Assembly (NCBI GenBank): GCA_030148165.1
Contig: JASBTZ010000003.1
Span: 806,001-870,000 of the forward strand
Origin: Bacteroidota bacterium
GTDB lineage: Bacteria; Bacteroidota; Bacteroidia; Flavobacteriales_D; Crocinitomicaceae
DNA: 64,000 bases
Direction of reading: 5' to 3'
Shown here piece after piece: positions 26,578-37,272 of this stretch (within the stretch, counting starts at the first letter, position 1; every line of letters starts with the position of its first letter). Under the pieces are notes generated by a model, which searched no databases, had not been told where the DNA came from, and saw nothing but the letters and a program-made list of their open reading frames with translations. Made by a program: the position numbers and the translations under genes.

Positions 26578-28579
26578 AATACCCCAACAGATTTTCAATC
26601 GCCTCGCTCATTCTTTCCCGCGGGAAGAACTGTTCTTCTAACTGTGCCGCGAATGGCACTGCCGTATCAAGTGATCCAAGACGAATAACGGGTGCATCGA
26701 GGTATTCAAAACAATTTTCTGATATCAAGGCTGCGATCTCAGCACCTATACCTCCGGTTAGACAATCCTCGTGTAACACAAGTACTCTACCTGTTTTCTT
26801 AACAGCATTGTAAATTGCTTCTTTATCCAATGGCATCAACGTTCTAAGGTCAAGAATTTCAATACTGATATCTTCATGCTCTTCTGCATACTGTTTTGCC
26901 CAATGCACACCTAAACCGTAGGTAATAATGGTAAGATCCTTCCCTTCTGCTACCGTACGAGCCTTTCCTATTTCAACCGTATAGTAATCATCCGGAATTT
27001 CTTCGCGAATACTTCGATACAAGAACTTATGTTCAAAGACCATCACGGGATTCGGATCTTCGATAGCTGCGATCAATAATCCTTTTGCTTCGTACGGAGT
27101 TGAAGGAAAAACGATCTTTATTCCCGGAGTATGAAAAAACCATGCTTCATTGCTTTGTGAATGGAACGGTCCCGCTGCAGCACCTCCCCCGGTTGGCATT
27201 CGAACAACCACATCAGCATTTTGTCCCCATCGCCAATGTATCTTGGCCAGATTATTTACAATTTGGTTAAAACCACATGTCACGAAATCAGCAAACTGCA
27301 TTTCAACCACTGCTTTCATTCCTGCAATTGACAATCCAAGACCAGCCCCGACAATTGCAGATTCACAGATAGGAGTATTTCGTACCCTATCCTTCCCAAA
27401 TTGCTCAACAAATCCTTCTGTCACTTTAAAGACTCCCCCGTATTCTGCAATATCCTGCCCCATGATCACCAATTCCGGGAAACGTTCCATTGCCTGTCGC
27501 AGTCCATCCTGCACGGCGTCAACATGTCGCTTTTCTGATTTGGGCCCATCCGCTATTATCACCTGCTGCTCATATGGGTAGTAGACATCTTCCAATTCAG
27601 ACTCAACTGAAGGTACTATCTCATCTTCCGCGAATGCAGTGTCCAGACCGGATTGAATTTCATCCTTAATTTCTTTGGAATAAGTCTCAATAATCTCGTC
27701 CGTAAGAACTCCTTCTTCTTTTAAGAAATCAGTAAAATTGGTTAAAGGATCGAAAGACTCCCACTCATCTTGTAATCCTTCAGGATAATATTTAGTTCCT
27801 GACGCTTCTTCATGACCGCGCATCCTGAATGTCATCAACTCGAGTATAACTGGATGAGGATTTTTGCGCATTTCTTTAGCAATCTTCTGGACGGTTTTTA
27901 TTACAGCCAGAATATCGTTACCATTCACCTGCACCGCCTTCATTCCGTACCCAATACCCTTATCTATGAATTGCTTACAGCGAAACTGCTCTTCAGATGG
28001 AGTAGATAATCCCCAACAGTTATTTTCAATGGCGAATATCACAGGGAGATCCCAAACCGACGCTACGTTAAGCGCTTCGTGGAAATCGCCTTCACTCGCC
28101 CCACCATCGCCAGTAAATACAAGTGTAGCCTTCTCTTCATTCCTGATCTTTGATGCCAACCCAACACCGTCAGCTAAAGCTAGTTGCGGCCCCAAATGAG
28201 AGATCATACCAACTATCTTATGTTCCTGAGAACCAAAGTGAAACGAACGGTCGCGCCCTTTCGTAAAACCTGACATTTTTCCCTGGAATTGTGCAAATAA
28301 TCTGTTTAACGGTACATTTCTGGTCGTAAACACACCTAGGTTTCGGTGCATCGGGAAGATGTACTCATCATCTTTCATGGCATAAGTCGTACCGACTGAA
28401 CCAGCCTCCTGACCCCAGCCAGAAAACCACTTTGATATCTTACCCTGACGAAGTAGAATCAACATCTTTTCTTCAATTAGCCTGGGCTTTAAAATTTTCT
28501 TGTATATGTCCAGTAGCTCTTCGTCCTTGAACCCTGTTCGATCAAATTCGATCGATCTTTTATCCTTCACAGTTGCCAT
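26576..28579 (-). CDS. Fused 2-oxoacid dehydrogenase E1 component, alpha and beta subunits
   Basis: 667 residues from the ATG at 28579; a TTG at 28585 is the alternative and would lie very close to the mapped promoter. Residues 1-~320 are E1 alpha, with the thiamine diphosphate site GDG (157-159) to NN (186-187). Residues ~340-667 are E1 beta (QFADFVTCGFNQIVNN, RMPTGGGAAAGPFHSQS). E1 decarboxylates a 2-oxoacid and passes the acyl group to lipoyl-E2. The fused form is frequent in Bacteroidota. Branched-chain 2-oxoacids are the likely substrate, but pyruvate cannot be excluded. No E2 or E3 gene is adjacent. Confidence 0.88.
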   Translation of the reverse strand: MATVKDKRSIEFDRTGFKDEELLDIYKKILKPRLIEEKMLILLRQGKISKWFSGWGQEAGSVGTTYAMKDDEYIFPMHRNLGVFTTRNVPLNRLFAQFQGKMSGFTKGRDRSFHFGSQEHKIVGMISHLGPQLALADGVGLASKIRNEEKATLVFTGDGGASEGDFHEALNVASVWDLPVIFAIENNCWGLSTPSEEQFRCKQFIDKGIGYGMKAVQVNGNDILAVIKTVQKIAKEMRKNPHPVILELMTFRMRGHEEASGTKYYPEGLQDEWESFDPLTNFTDFLKEEGVLTDEIIETYSKEIKDEIQSGLDTAFAEDEIVPSVESELEDVYYPYEQQVIIADGPKSEKRHVDAVQDGLRQAMERFPELVIMGQDIAEYGGVFKVTEGFVEQFGKDRVRNTPICESAIVGAGLGLSIAGMKAVVEMQFADFVTCGFNQIVNNLAKIHWRWGQNADVVVRMPTGGGAAAGPFHSQSNEAWFFHTPGIKIVFPSTPYEAKGLLIAAIEDPNPVMVFEHKFLYRSIREEIPDDYYTVEIGKARTVAEGKDLTIITYGLGVHWAKQYAEEHEDISIEILDLRTLMPLDKEAIYNAVKKTGRVLVLHEDCLTGGIGAEIAALISENCFEYLDAPVIRLGSLDTAVPFAAQLEEQFFPRERMSEAIENLLGY

Positions 28580-28596
28580 AAACAATTAATGATAAA

Positions 28597-28623
28597 CAAA
28601 GCTAATAAAATGGTGATATGCAA
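28597..28623 (-). promoter_or_regulatory. Candidate promoter of the E1 gene
   Basis: On the minus strand: TTG (28623-28621), 16 bases, TAGCTTTG (28604-28597). The -7 element is perfect and the spacing is one short of the usual range. The leader to the ATG at 28579 would be about 12-15 bases. Confidence 0.55.
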
Positions 28624-28635
28624 AACAGCTATGAT

Positions 28636-28668
28636 AAAAAAAGGTCGCAACATAATTGCCGCGACCTT
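28636..28668 (-). terminator. Rho-independent terminator of gdhA
   Basis: AAGGTCGC (28641-28648) pairs with GCGACCTT (28661-28668). On the minus strand the stem is followed by a T-run (28642-28636). It lies 22 bases beyond the gdhA stop. Confidence 0.88.
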
Positions 28669-28689
28669 GAATAGTTAAATATAATATGA

Positions 28690-30090
<1,401 letters not shown>

Positions 30091-30241
30091 TCAGAATGCA
30101 CTAGGTAAAAAGAATCAAAAAAGATAATTATTAACAATCTGTCGATACGCTGTGAAGCCCAGTATAAAACGGTTAAGGGATTTCATTTTTATGAACATTA
30201 TCTGTAATTTTAAAAATTATTGAGTTTTGGCAACTTAACAG

Positions 30242-30259
30242 GCGTAGATACGTCTATGC
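30242..30259 (+). other. Possible 5' leader hairpin
   Basis: GCGTAGA? arms: bases 30242-30248 pair with 30253-30259 (one G-T wobble) around a 4-base loop, 27 bases before the ATG of the surface protein gene at 30287. A structured leader is possible, but the stem is short. Confidence 0.25.
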
Positions 30260-30286
30260 TATAGCACAACAAGATTATTACTTCAT

Positions 30287-32995
30287 ATGAGAAAGATCTT
30301 ATTATTCTTAACACTACTTTCTACAACTGCAATTAGTAATGTTGGTAATGCGCAGTTATGTCTTGGAAATGACACAACGGTATGTGCAGGATCTGCATTA
30401 ACGATTAACAACTGTTCAGGAACTATCCCAGGAAACAATCAGGGAATCGTTTTAAACAACCCTACGAGTGTATCACTCAGTGATGATTCGTGGAGTGGCG
30501 CTGTTCCGATTGGTTTTAATTTCAATTTTTACGGAAATAATTTTACGCAGTGTGTAATTGGTTCGAACTGTATATTATCATTTAATCTGGCAAACGCTAA
30601 TGGTTATTGCCCTTGGAGCTTAGGTGCGGTGGGACCGCTTCCAAATCCCGGATTTGCTGCAGCAATGAATACCGTAATGCCTTGTTACCAGGATATTAAT
30701 CCGAGTGCATGGACTTCACCAAACGGTGCAATTCAATATCAAACGATAGGTACTGCACCAAATCGAATGTTCGTTGTATTATGGAAAGACATTAATTTCT
30801 ATAGCTGTACGTCTATCTGCAACTACCTTTCTTGTATACTTTACGAATCAACCAATGAAATAGAGGTGCATATTGGTGACAAGCCTTTGTGTCCTTCTTG
30901 GAATAGTGGTTTGGGTATTCAGGGGACGGAAAACAATAACGGTACAGTAGCCCACATTACACCTGGTAGAAATAATACGCAATGGTCAGCTAACCAGGAA
31001 GGAATGCGTTGGACACCTACTTCACCTGCTAATACGACCAACTATACAATAGCACAGATTCCATATATCTTGATAACTAGCCCGAATACATCTTTCCAGT
31101 GGGAAAATACACTTGGACAAACTTTCCCGTACAACAACGGCGTTCTCAGTGTGAATCCGGTCTTACCGGGCACCAATGGATACTTTTTATCGGGATCAGC
31201 ATGTGGAGCCAGCTTAGGTGGTGTATCAGATACTTCCTGGGTTACGGGTGTCGCGTCTTCAGTGACAGCAACAGGTACGGATGACATTTGTTCTGCAGGT
31301 TTAGGTACGGTAACGGCCAATCCACAATCAGGAATACCTCCTTATACATACAATTGGCCTGGATTGGGTGCGACAACCCAAACGGTCACAGGTGTTACCG
31401 CAGGTACTTACACCGTTGAAATGTGGGATTCATTGGGATGCATGTCAACAGCACAGGTCACTATCGGTGATACACCTGCCGCATTCTCAGGATCAACAAC
31501 ATTGGTTTCATGTCCGGGAGGAAATGATGGAACTGCTACAGCTGAAATGATTCCGGTTATTGGCAACATAACTTATCAGTGGGATGATCCACTCATGCAG
31601 ACAACACAAACAGCAACAGGCTTAACGGCTGGTACTTACAACTGTGTCGTAACTTCGGATATTGGTTGTAGTGAAACAGTCACTGTTACCGTAACTGAAA
31701 TACCTGGAATGATAGCCAATATTATTGCACAAACAGATGTCACTTGTAATAGTGGTAATGATGGTATGATCCAGCTATCTGTTTCTCAGGGAACCGGACC
31801 TTATTCTTACTCATGGGATAATTCATCGTCCACGACAAATATTGCCAATGATCTTGTTGCAGGAACACATACTTGTACGATTACCGATGATAATGGCTGT
31901 ATTATTACGATCTCTGGCACTATAGGCGAGCCTGCTCCACTTGATATAACATTCTTGACACCAGACACACAAATTTGTCCGGAAGATGATATTACGCTGA
32001 ATGTTTCGGGAACCGGAGGTTCAACAGCTTATACCTTTACCTGGTTCGAAAACGGAACACAAATAGGAACAGGTAGTCAGATTACAGTTGATCCGGAATA
32101 TACAAACACACAGTACTGCGTTGTTTTATCTGAAGCATGCGGGTCGCCTACAGATCAGGAATGTAATCTTATTTACTTCCCTACTCCTATCATACCAAAT
32201 GCAGAACCGGATGAATTCGAAAGGTGTATTGATGATGCTACATTTGCATTCTTCAATACCTCAACGAATGGCGGTGAGATCGCTACGACATACTGGGATT
32301 TTGGTGATCAAAACTTAATTGCTTTATCCAACGGGGATGATTCAATATCAATGACCTTTAATGAAGTAGGCAGTTACGATTTAATCATGACTGTTACCTC
32401 TATCTATGGATGTGTTTATACGGATACCGTAACAAATATCATGGAAGTAAAACCTCGTCCAACGGCAGATTTCTATTTCTCAACAAATCCGGCTACAATT
32501 TTTGAATCGTCTGTGATGCTTCAGGATAAATCATCTGTCGATGTTATCTATTGGAATTGGTACAGTCCTTTTTCTACTCCTTCGAGCAGTAACCTGGAGA
32601 ATCCGGTTATGGTATTCCCGGAAGAAGCAGGTGAATATCCCGTGACTCTTATTGTAGAGAATGAATTAGGATGTTTTGACACGATTACCTACGTCATGCA
32701 GATAATTGAAGACATTCTATTCTTCGCTCCAAATACATTCACACCGGACGGAGATGAGCATAACCAAATTTGGAAGCCCGAAATTAGTGGAATCGACATC
32801 TATGATTTTGAATTATTCATCTTTAATAGATGGGGTGAAATGATTTGGGAAAGCCATGATCCGAATGTTGGCTGGGATGGAACTTACCATGGTGTGCTTG
32901 TCCCTCAGGGAACCTATGTGTGGAAAGCAACAGTCAAAGATCCGTTCAAGGATAAGAGAAAAACATTTAATGGAACTATTAATCTGATTAAATAG
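30287..32995 (+). CDS. Large SprB-like/PKD surface protein with gliding-motility C-terminal domain
   Basis: 902 residues with a signal peptide to about residue 23 (ending GNAQ). The N-terminal ~300 residues form a unique Cys-rich beta domain (FNFYGNNFTQCVIGSNCILS). From ~326 the sequence matches the 33118 product throughout: three SprB-like repeats (PPYTYNWPGLGATTQTVTG and so on), an Ig-like domain, two PKD-like domains (TYWDFGDQN) and the gliding-motility end (FAPNTFTPDGDEHNQIWKP, IFNRWGEMIWES, VGWDGTYHG). Likely T9SS-exported adhesin. It is followed by a terminator and then its paralogue, so each is probably transcribed separately. The ~290-base region before it holds a weak leader hairpin and no gene. 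Confidence 0.87.
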   Translation: MRKILLFLTLLSTTAISNVGNAQLCLGNDTTVCAGSALTINNCSGTIPGNNQGIVLNNPTSVSLSDDSWSGAVPIGFNFNFYGNNFTQCVIGSNCILSFNLANANGYCPWSLGAVGPLPNPGFAAAMNTVMPCYQDINPSAWTSPNGAIQYQTIGTAPNRMFVVLWKDINFYSCTSICNYLSCILYESTNEIEVHIGDKPLCPSWNSGLGIQGTENNNGTVAHITPGRNNTQWSANQEGMRWTPTSPANTTNYTIAQIPYILITSPNTSFQWENTLGQTFPYNNGVLSVNPVLPGTNGYFLSGSACGASLGGVSDTSWVTGVASSVTATGTDDICSAGLGTVTANPQSGIPPYTYNWPGLGATTQTVTGVTAGTYTVEMWDSLGCMSTAQVTIGDTPAAFSGSTTLVSCPGGNDGTATAEMIPVIGNITYQWDDPLMQTTQTATGLTAGTYNCVVTSDIGCSETVTVTVTEIPGMIANIIAQTDVTCNSGNDGMIQLSVSQGTGPYSYSWDNSSSTTNIANDLVAGTHTCTITDDNGCIITISGTIGEPAPLDITFLTPDTQICPEDDITLNVSGTGGSTAYTFTWFENGTQIGTGSQITVDPEYTNTQYCVVLSEACGSPTDQECNLIYFPTPIIPNAEPDEFERCIDDATFAFFNTSTNGGEIATTYWDFGDQNLIALSNGDDSISMTFNEVGSYDLIMTVTSIYGCVYTDTVTNIMEVKPRPTADFYFSTNPATIFESSVMLQDKSSVDVIYWNWYSPFSTPSSSNLENPVMVFPEEAGEYPVTLIVENELGCFDTITYVMQIIEDILFFAPNTFTPDGDEHNQIWKPEISGIDIYDFELFIFNRWGEMIWESHDPNVGWDGTYHGVLVPQGTYVWKATVKDPFKDKRKTFNGTINLIK

Positions 32996-33018
32996 TTTTA
33001 AGATGCTGATTATCAATT

Positions 33019-33040
33019 AGGGAGCTTCAGCTCCCTTTTT
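33019..33040 (+). terminator. Rho-independent terminator
   Basis: GGGAGC (33020-33025) and GCTCCC (33030-33035) form a stem around a TTCA loop, followed by six T. It closes the 30287-32995 gene. Confidence 0.9.
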
Positions 33041-33117
33041 TATTGAGAAAAATTGTATATTCAAACAACCTTTTTAACTCATGTGCGTTTAAAGAATAGA
33101 AACTTTTATCGACTTAA

Positions 33118-35517
33118 ATGAAAACCTTACATAAGCTTCTACTATCTACCTTCGGTATATTGATTATTTCGTATTCAGCATTAGCATGCAGCCCATGTCA
33201 GGCTTTGAGTAATGTAACTCAGAACTTGAACGGCACCAATCTGGAATTAACTTTTACGAGTAATGCTGGCTGGTCTTGTTGTTACACCGTAAATATTGAA
33301 ATCGTCTGCGTTGCAGAAAATTTTACGGGAACAGCTAATTATTTTTCACCGCAGTTATGCTTGGGTAACCCGAATACAAATGTTCCTTACCCATTAACAG
33401 TTATTGATGTATCAGGATTTTGTCCTGGAGATTACAAATGGCGGGCTGACGAAAGTTGTGCGGGTATAAATTATACATCCACCTTCTACTTTACTATTAC
33501 AGGTGGTAGCCCTCTTTCTGCATGGGCAACACCTGCACAGGACTCAATTTGCGATGGTGACAACTTACAACTTAATGCCGGTACGAATGGCTCTTGCGGA
33601 GGAGGTAACATAACTTATGCATGGACACCGACTACAGGATTAAGTAATCCAAATATTGCAAACCCAATTGCTTCACCTACAACAAATACAACTTATACAG
33701 TAACAGCTACGGAATCTGGATCTTGTGCTACGGCTACTGCAGATGTTGAAATCACTGTACTAACTGGCACACCGGTAACAACATCCGCCGTCGACGACAT
33801 ATGTTCAACCAGTATTGGTGAAGTCACCGCCACGCCCGATCCTAATGGAACGGGCCCCTATAGTTATGACTGGCCCGCCCTTGGGGCTACTACGCAAACT
33901 GTAACAGGAGTCCCCCAAGGTCAATACACCGTCTACATGACGGATGGAAACGGTTGCGTTTCCCAGGCAGATGTCGTCGTAGGAGATACGCCGGCAGCAT
34001 TCCAGGGAACCACCACTTTGGTCTCCTGTCCAGGTGGCAATGACGGAACAGCTTTCGCGGAAATGATTCCGGTGCTAGGGAATTTAACTTATCTGTGGGA
34101 TGATCCTTTGGCTCAAACTACTCAGACTGCTACAGGCTTAACTGCCGGAAACTACACTTGTACAATAACTTCAGATGTTGGGTGTGTGGGAGTCGTAAAC
34201 CTAGTGGTGTCAGAAATACCGGGAATGATCGGAAACATCATTAACCAAACCGATGTTACGTGTAATAGTGGCAGCGATGGTATGGTTGAAGTGAACGTCG
34301 TACAAGGTACACCACCATACACTTATGCGTGGAGTAATTCTACATCAACTTCGACTATTGCAAATGACCTACCCGTAGGGCAGACAATCTGCACTGTAAC
34401 AGATGCAAATGGTTGTACAATCGACATTATTGGTAACTTAAATGAACCTCCTCCACTCGATATAACCTTTATAACACCGGACACCCAGATTTGTCCTGAA
34501 GATTCTATATATCTCACTGCAACGGGCACCGGTGGATCATCTCCGTATACTTATACCTGGTATGAAAACGGAGTTCAGATCGGAACCGGTCTACCAATTG
34601 GAGTAGATCCAGAGGTTACGAATACGCAATATTGTGTCGTATTGTCTGAAGCTTGTGGATCACCGGAAGATCAGGAATGTACGTTAATCTATTTCCCAAC
34701 ACCAATTGTTCCAATGGCGGAACCGGATGAACCGGAAAAATGTGTTCCTAATGGATTCGATTTCACGAATACATCGATCAACGGTGCTGAGATAGCAACT
34801 ACTTTCTGGACGTTTGGAGATTTTGGACCTTCTACAGCGCTAACCAACGGTCTGAATTCAACTTATAATTACTATCCGGAGGTTGGAACCTATGATATCT
34901 CGATGACTGTTACTTCAATTTATGGATGTGTTTATACAAATACACTATACAATTTAGTGAGTATTGTACCTTCACCAACAGCTAATTTCTGGTTCTCAAC
35001 TAACCCGACTACAATATTCGAAACGGATAACATTCAAATGCAAAATGCTTCATCGAGTAATGTGGTACAATGGGAATGGTACAGCCCTGGATCTAACCCA
35101 TCCTCAAGTTCGGAAATGAATCCCGTATTCAATTTCCCTGATGGTGTTGAAGGATCTTATCCTGTAACGTTAATTGTGACGACAGAACTTGGATGTAAGG
35201 ATACTATTACACGTTATATGAATGTAATTCCTGGAATTACATTCTTCGCACCAAATACATTCACGCCAGATGGTGATGCGTTTAATCAAAGTTGGAAAAT
35301 TCATGTAAACGGGATTGATCCTTATGATTTTGAACTCTTCATATTTAACAGATGGGGTGAAATAATTTGGGAAAGCCATGATCCTGATGTCGGCTGGGAT
35401 GGTACCTACGGTGGTAAAATTGTTGAAACCGGAACATACGTTTGGCGAGCAAGCGTCAAAGATCCGATCAAAGACGACCGAATTGAATTTAATGGATTTA
35501 TTAATCTACTGAAATAA
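33118..35517 (+). CDS. Mosaic SprB-like/PKD surface protein with gliding-motility C-terminal domain
   Basis: 799 residues with a signal peptide 1-23. Residues ~24-211 match the N-terminal part of the 2446-4149 product (CSPCQALSNVTQNLNGTNLE, TGLSNPNIANPIASPTT). Residues ~220-799 match the last ~577 residues of the preceding gene, domain by domain (VSCPGGNDGTA, QTDVTCNSGSDGM, FFAPNTFTPDGDAFNQSWK, IFNRWGEIIWES). It thus looks like a fusion of two local families. Synonymous sites have diverged in most of the shared part, so the event is not recent. Expected to be T9SS-exported and surface displayed; target unknown. Confidence 0.87.
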   Translation: MKTLHKLLLSTFGILIISYSALACSPCQALSNVTQNLNGTNLELTFTSNAGWSCCYTVNIEIVCVAENFTGTANYFSPQLCLGNPNTNVPYPLTVIDVSGFCPGDYKWRADESCAGINYTSTFYFTITGGSPLSAWATPAQDSICDGDNLQLNAGTNGSCGGGNITYAWTPTTGLSNPNIANPIASPTTNTTYTVTATESGSCATATADVEITVLTGTPVTTSAVDDICSTSIGEVTATPDPNGTGPYSYDWPALGATTQTVTGVPQGQYTVYMTDGNGCVSQADVVVGDTPAAFQGTTTLVSCPGGNDGTAFAEMIPVLGNLTYLWDDPLAQTTQTATGLTAGNYTCTITSDVGCVGVVNLVVSEIPGMIGNIINQTDVTCNSGSDGMVEVNVVQGTPPYTYAWSNSTSTSTIANDLPVGQTICTVTDANGCTIDIIGNLNEPPPLDITFITPDTQICPEDSIYLTATGTGGSSPYTYTWYENGVQIGTGLPIGVDPEVTNTQYCVVLSEACGSPEDQECTLIYFPTPIVPMAEPDEPEKCVPNGFDFTNTSINGAEIATTFWTFGDFGPSTALTNGLNSTYNYYPEVGTYDISMTVTSIYGCVYTNTLYNLVSIVPSPTANFWFSTNPTTIFETDNIQMQNASSSNVVQWEWYSPGSNPSSSSEMNPVFNFPDGVEGSYPVTLIVTTELGCKDTITRYMNVIPGITFFAPNTFTPDGDAFNQSWKIHVNGIDPYDFELFIFNRWGEIIWESHDPDVGWDGTYGGKIVETGTYVWRASVKDPIKDDRIEFNGFINLLK

Positions 35518-35535
35518 GATCAATATTAGCATCTG

Positions 35536-35561
35536 AAAATGGGGGTTCCGGCCCCCATTTT
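35536..35561 (+). terminator. Rho-independent terminator
   Basis: AAAATGGGGG (35536-35545) pairs with CCCCCATTTT (35552-35561) around a 6-base loop. The long stem has A/T flanks in both directions. Confidence 0.9.
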
Positions 35562-35571
35562 CTATTTGGTA

Positions 35572-35604
35572 TTGTATTTGGTTAACAGAGAATTAGTATG
35601 TTTG
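35572..35604 (+). promoter_or_regulatory. Bacteroidota-type promoter of the DUF4197 gene
   Basis: TTG (35572-35574), 22 bases, TATGTTTG (35597-35604). The ATG at 35598 is part of the -7 element and so cannot start the protein if this promoter is used; the start is then the ATG at 35619, 14 bases on. Confidence 0.6.
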
Positions 35605-35618
35605 AAAAAAAACTGAAT

Positions 35619-36356
35619 ATGAAGACTTTATTTATTGCCTTAGGCTTAACCACAACAATTGTAATCACATCTTGTGATGTGCTGGATGAAGCCGCTGGTA
35701 TCGTTCTTAACGATGATAGCTCAACGAAACCTTCTTTGACAAATGAAGAAGTGATTTCCGGACTAAAAGAAGCGCTTAATGTTGGTATAAAAAACTCGAT
35801 TGATGTAACGGCAGTAACCGATGGTTTCCTTAAGAACGCAGAAATTAGACTACCATGGCCAGAAGATGCAATGCACGTTCGTGAAAAAGCATTGGAATGG
35901 GGTTTAGAAAGTAAAGTGGATAAGTTTGAAACAACTTTGAACCGAGCAGCGGAAGAAGCTAGTAAAGAAGCATTGCCAATATTTCGGGACGCTATTCTTA
36001 ACATGAGTATTGCTGATGGATTTGCCATATTGAATGGCGGCGACGGTGCAGCTACCAAATACTTAAAGGACAATACAACTGCATCTTTAAAAACGGCATT
36101 CCGTCCTAAAGTTAAAGAGGCTATTTCGAAAGTTAAGCTTACTGATTATTGGAGCCCCATCATGACTAAGTACAACGCTTATGCATCACTTTCCGGGAAA
36201 GATAAAATTGATCCTGATCTGGATGAGTACGTTTTGGACAAAGCTATTTACGGTTTGTTCCATATGGTAGAAAAAGAAGAAAACAAAATACGTAAAGACC
36301 CGGTTGCCAGGGTAACCGAATTACTCCAAAAGGTTTTCGGAAGTGTAGGAAATTAA
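35619..36356 (+). CDS. DUF4197 domain-containing lipoprotein
   Basis: 245 residues from the ATG at 35619. MKTLFIALGLTTTIVITSC is a lipoprotein signal with the acceptor Cys in ITSC. The mature domain matches DUF4197: LTNEEVISGLKEALNVG, FLKNAEIRLPWPE, NMSIADGFAILNGG and the C-terminal GLFHMVEKEENKIRKDP. The family is all-helical, periplasmic and of unknown function. An earlier ATG at 35598 lies within the -7 element. The gene is flanked by terminators on both sides, so it is transcribed alone. Confidence 0.88.
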   Translation: MKTLFIALGLTTTIVITSCDVLDEAAGIVLNDDSSTKPSLTNEEVISGLKEALNVGIKNSIDVTAVTDGFLKNAEIRLPWPEDAMHVREKALEWGLESKVDKFETTLNRAAEEASKEALPIFRDAILNMSIADGFAILNGGDGAATKYLKDNTTASLKTAFRPKVKEAISKVKLTDYWSPIMTKYNAYASLSGKDKIDPDLDEYVLDKAIYGLFHMVEKEENKIRKDPVARVTELLQKVFGSVGN

Positions 36357-36363
36357 TAAATGC

Positions 36364-36385
36364 AGCGCTTTTCTAAGCGCTTTTT
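36364..36385 (+). terminator. Rho-independent terminator
   Basis: AGCGCTT (36364-36370) pairs with AAGCGCT (36375-36381) around TTCT, then a T-run. It lies 8 bases after the DUF4197 stop. Confidence 0.85.
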
Positions 36386-36408
36386 AATTTTTGCACTAAG
36401 ATTATTAC

Positions 36409-37272
36409 ATGCAGTACCCAAAAACAGAATTAGTTTTGGATGGTCAGGGACGGGTTTACCACCTTGGCTTATCACCATCTGAAGTATCGGACAAGATCAT
36501 TCTTGTAGGCGATCAGGATCGCGTTAAACTTATATCATCTTACTTTGATACAATTGAGCATTCATCCCAACACAGGGAATTTGCATGTATAACTGGTACA
36601 TATAACGGCAAAAGAATTACTGCCTTGTCGAGTGGTATCGGAACGGATAACATTGACATTGTAATGAATGAGTTGGACGCTCTTTTCAATATTGACCTCG
36701 AAAAAAGAGAAAACAAAGATGAGCTAACCAGTTTATCGATCGTGAGAATAGGTACTTGCGGTATCTTACAAGCCGATATTCCTGTTCATGGATATATCCT
36801 TTCAGAATACGCGGCAGGCCTCGATAATATTGGTCATTTCTACCAAATAGAGTTCACTGAAGCAGAAGAAGAGTTGAATCAAGCAATTCAAAACCACATA
36901 CAACTTCCGGGAGAAATCAAAACGTATCTTACAGAGTCATCTGGTGATCTTTTCGAACGGTTGAACTCAGATCAAGTATTCTCGGGAATCACGGTTACGT
37001 CCAGCGGATTTTATGGTCCACAGGGAAGACAATTGCGTTTAAAAACGAAATCTCGCCATCTGAATGACGCATTATCGGATTTTGAATTTAATGGTCATCG
37101 GGTAGTAAATTTTGAAATGGAAAGCTCTGCTTTATTCGCATTGGGAAAAAACCTTGGACATCAATGCGGTACGATTTGTCTTGGAATCGCCAATCGTCCA
37201 AACAGGGAATTTTCATCAGGGTACCAGAACGAAATGCTTGCTCTGATTAAATATGTTCTCGATCGAATCTAA
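36409..37272 (+). CDS. Nucleoside phosphorylase (uridine phosphorylase-like)
   Basis: 287 residues of the nucleoside phosphorylase-I family, which splits a nucleoside with phosphate into base and ribose-1-phosphate. Visible motifs are ILVGDQDRVKLIS (phosphate-binding), SSGIGTDNIDIVMNEL, RIGTCGILQ and FEMESSALFALG (ribose-binding Glu). Uridine is the most likely substrate by overall resemblance, but other nucleosides cannot be excluded. It is cytosolic. The stop overlaps the convergent cutC gene by 4 bases. Confidence 0.83.
   Translation: MQYPKTELVLDGQGRVYHLGLSPSEVSDKIILVGDQDRVKLISSYFDTIEHSSQHREFACITGTYNGKRITALSSGIGTDNIDIVMNELDALFNIDLEKRENKDELTSLSIVRIGTCGILQADIPVHGYILSEYAAGLDNIGHFYQIEFTEAEEELNQAIQNHIQLPGEIKTYLTESSGDLFERLNSDQVFSGITVTSSGFYGPQGRQLRLKTKSRHLNDALSDFEFNGHRVVNFEMESSALFALGKNLGHQCGTICLGIANRPNREFSSGYQNEMLALIKYVLDRI

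Noticed and set aside
27150-27581. 143-codon plus-strand frame within the E1 dehydrogenase gene
   Set aside because: Antisense of a conserved enzyme; the Pro/Ser/Thr-rich translation is an artefact of codon bias.
35582-36073. 163-codon minus-strand frame opposite the DUF4197 gene
   Set aside because: Shadow of a well-supported gene; Ser/Leu-rich translation without a motif, and it covers the promoter and start of the real gene.
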